NCBI GenBank assembly: GCA_014860005.1
Contig: JACZKP010000193.1
Location: 1-34,264, forward strand
DNA: 34,264 nt
Direction of reading: 5' to 3'
Source of the DNA: Verrucomicrobiota bacterium
GTDB taxonomy: Bacteria > Verrucomicrobiota > Verrucomicrobiae > Limisphaerales > UBA11358
Shown: positions 34,193-34,264 of the stretch, in pieces
Numbering within the stretch: position 1 is the stretch's first letter
Layout of the letters: the number at the start of each line of letters is the position of its first letter
The notes under the pieces: model-generated
Database searches by the model: none
Seen by the model: only the letters and a program-made list of their open reading frames with translations
Told to the model about the DNA's origin: nothing
Translations under genes and position numbers: made by a program

Positions 34193-34263
34193 TGTCCCTT
34201 GGTCGAGGGCTTGAGGAGGCCTGAGCGAAGCGAAGGCCGACGAAAGCCCTCGACCAAGGGACA
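34193..34263. repeat. Large palindrome at the window end
   Basis: A perfect 20-bp inverted repeat, TGTCCCTTGGTCGAGGGCTT (34193-34212) and its complement (34244-34263), encloses a 31-nt loop that contains a second small stem (GGCC...GGCC around TGAGCGAAGCGAA). It can form a strong hairpin or cruciform. It could be a bidirectional terminator or a dispersed palindromic repeat. There is no T-run inside the window, since the sequence ends one base later. Confidence 0.7.
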
Positions 34264-34264
34264 G

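Overview
The window looks like chromosomal DNA of a GC-rich, Gram-negative-type bacterium, most likely a Verrucomicrobiota member (Pedosphaera/Limisphaerales-like). This is inferred from the gene content, not from a marker gene. It combines a DUF1080 lipoprotein, a GH44 enzyme with a C-terminal domain of the type common in this phylum, a heparinase-like protein, a FecR/CHASE2-cyclase pair, an Agl23-type glycosyltransferase and an MglA/roadblock cluster. No rRNA, tRNA, CRISPR array, transposase, integrase or phage gene was seen.

Layout. 0.2-2.1 kb: a lipoprotein, a CPBP membrane protease and a convergent YajQ-family gene. 2.2-8.9 kb: an envelope/polysaccharide cluster on the plus strand with an SGNH hydrolase, a DUF5989 miniprotein, an O-antigen-ligase-like protein with a TPR tail, a FecR protein with its own promoter and terminator, and a CHASE2 adenylate/guanylate cyclase ending in another terminator-like hairpin. 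8.9-12.2 kb: a compact housekeeping operon coaD-DUF177-rpmF-plsX-fabH linking CoA, ribosomal protein L32 and the start of fatty acid and phospholipid synthesis. 12.3-15.9 kb (minus strand): an NlpC/P60-like protein, then a translationally coupled discoidin-domain protein and Agl23-like glycosyltransferase. 16.0-16.4 kb: a frameshifted, 5'-truncated plsC-type acyltransferase remnant.

16.4-19.7 kb: a coiled-coil LysM protein, a heparinase II/III-like protein and a convergent uppP. 19.8-24.9 kb: the most unusual block. Minus-strand genes encode a helical protein, a small roadblock-like protein and a response regulator with PATAN/DUF4388 and roadblock-like domains. Facing away on the plus strand are a large protein with an internally duplicated unrecognised domain and a C-terminal roadblock domain, an MglA-type GTPase and an MglB-like protein. 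This resembles a signalling or polarity module with one small GTPase and several LC7-fold partners.

24.9-28.6 kb (minus strand): a dual CDGSH protein, a 42-aa membrane peptide, and a BrkB/YihY membrane protein coupled to alanine dehydrogenase. 28.65-31.2 kb: a decayed gene start back-to-back with a GH44 glucanase. 31.3-33.6 kb: a small membrane protein, a DUF1080 lipoprotein and a family 4 uracil-DNA glycosylase. 33.6 kb to the end: two palindromic repeats around a poorly supported hypothetical gene. The last palindrome ends one base before the window edge.
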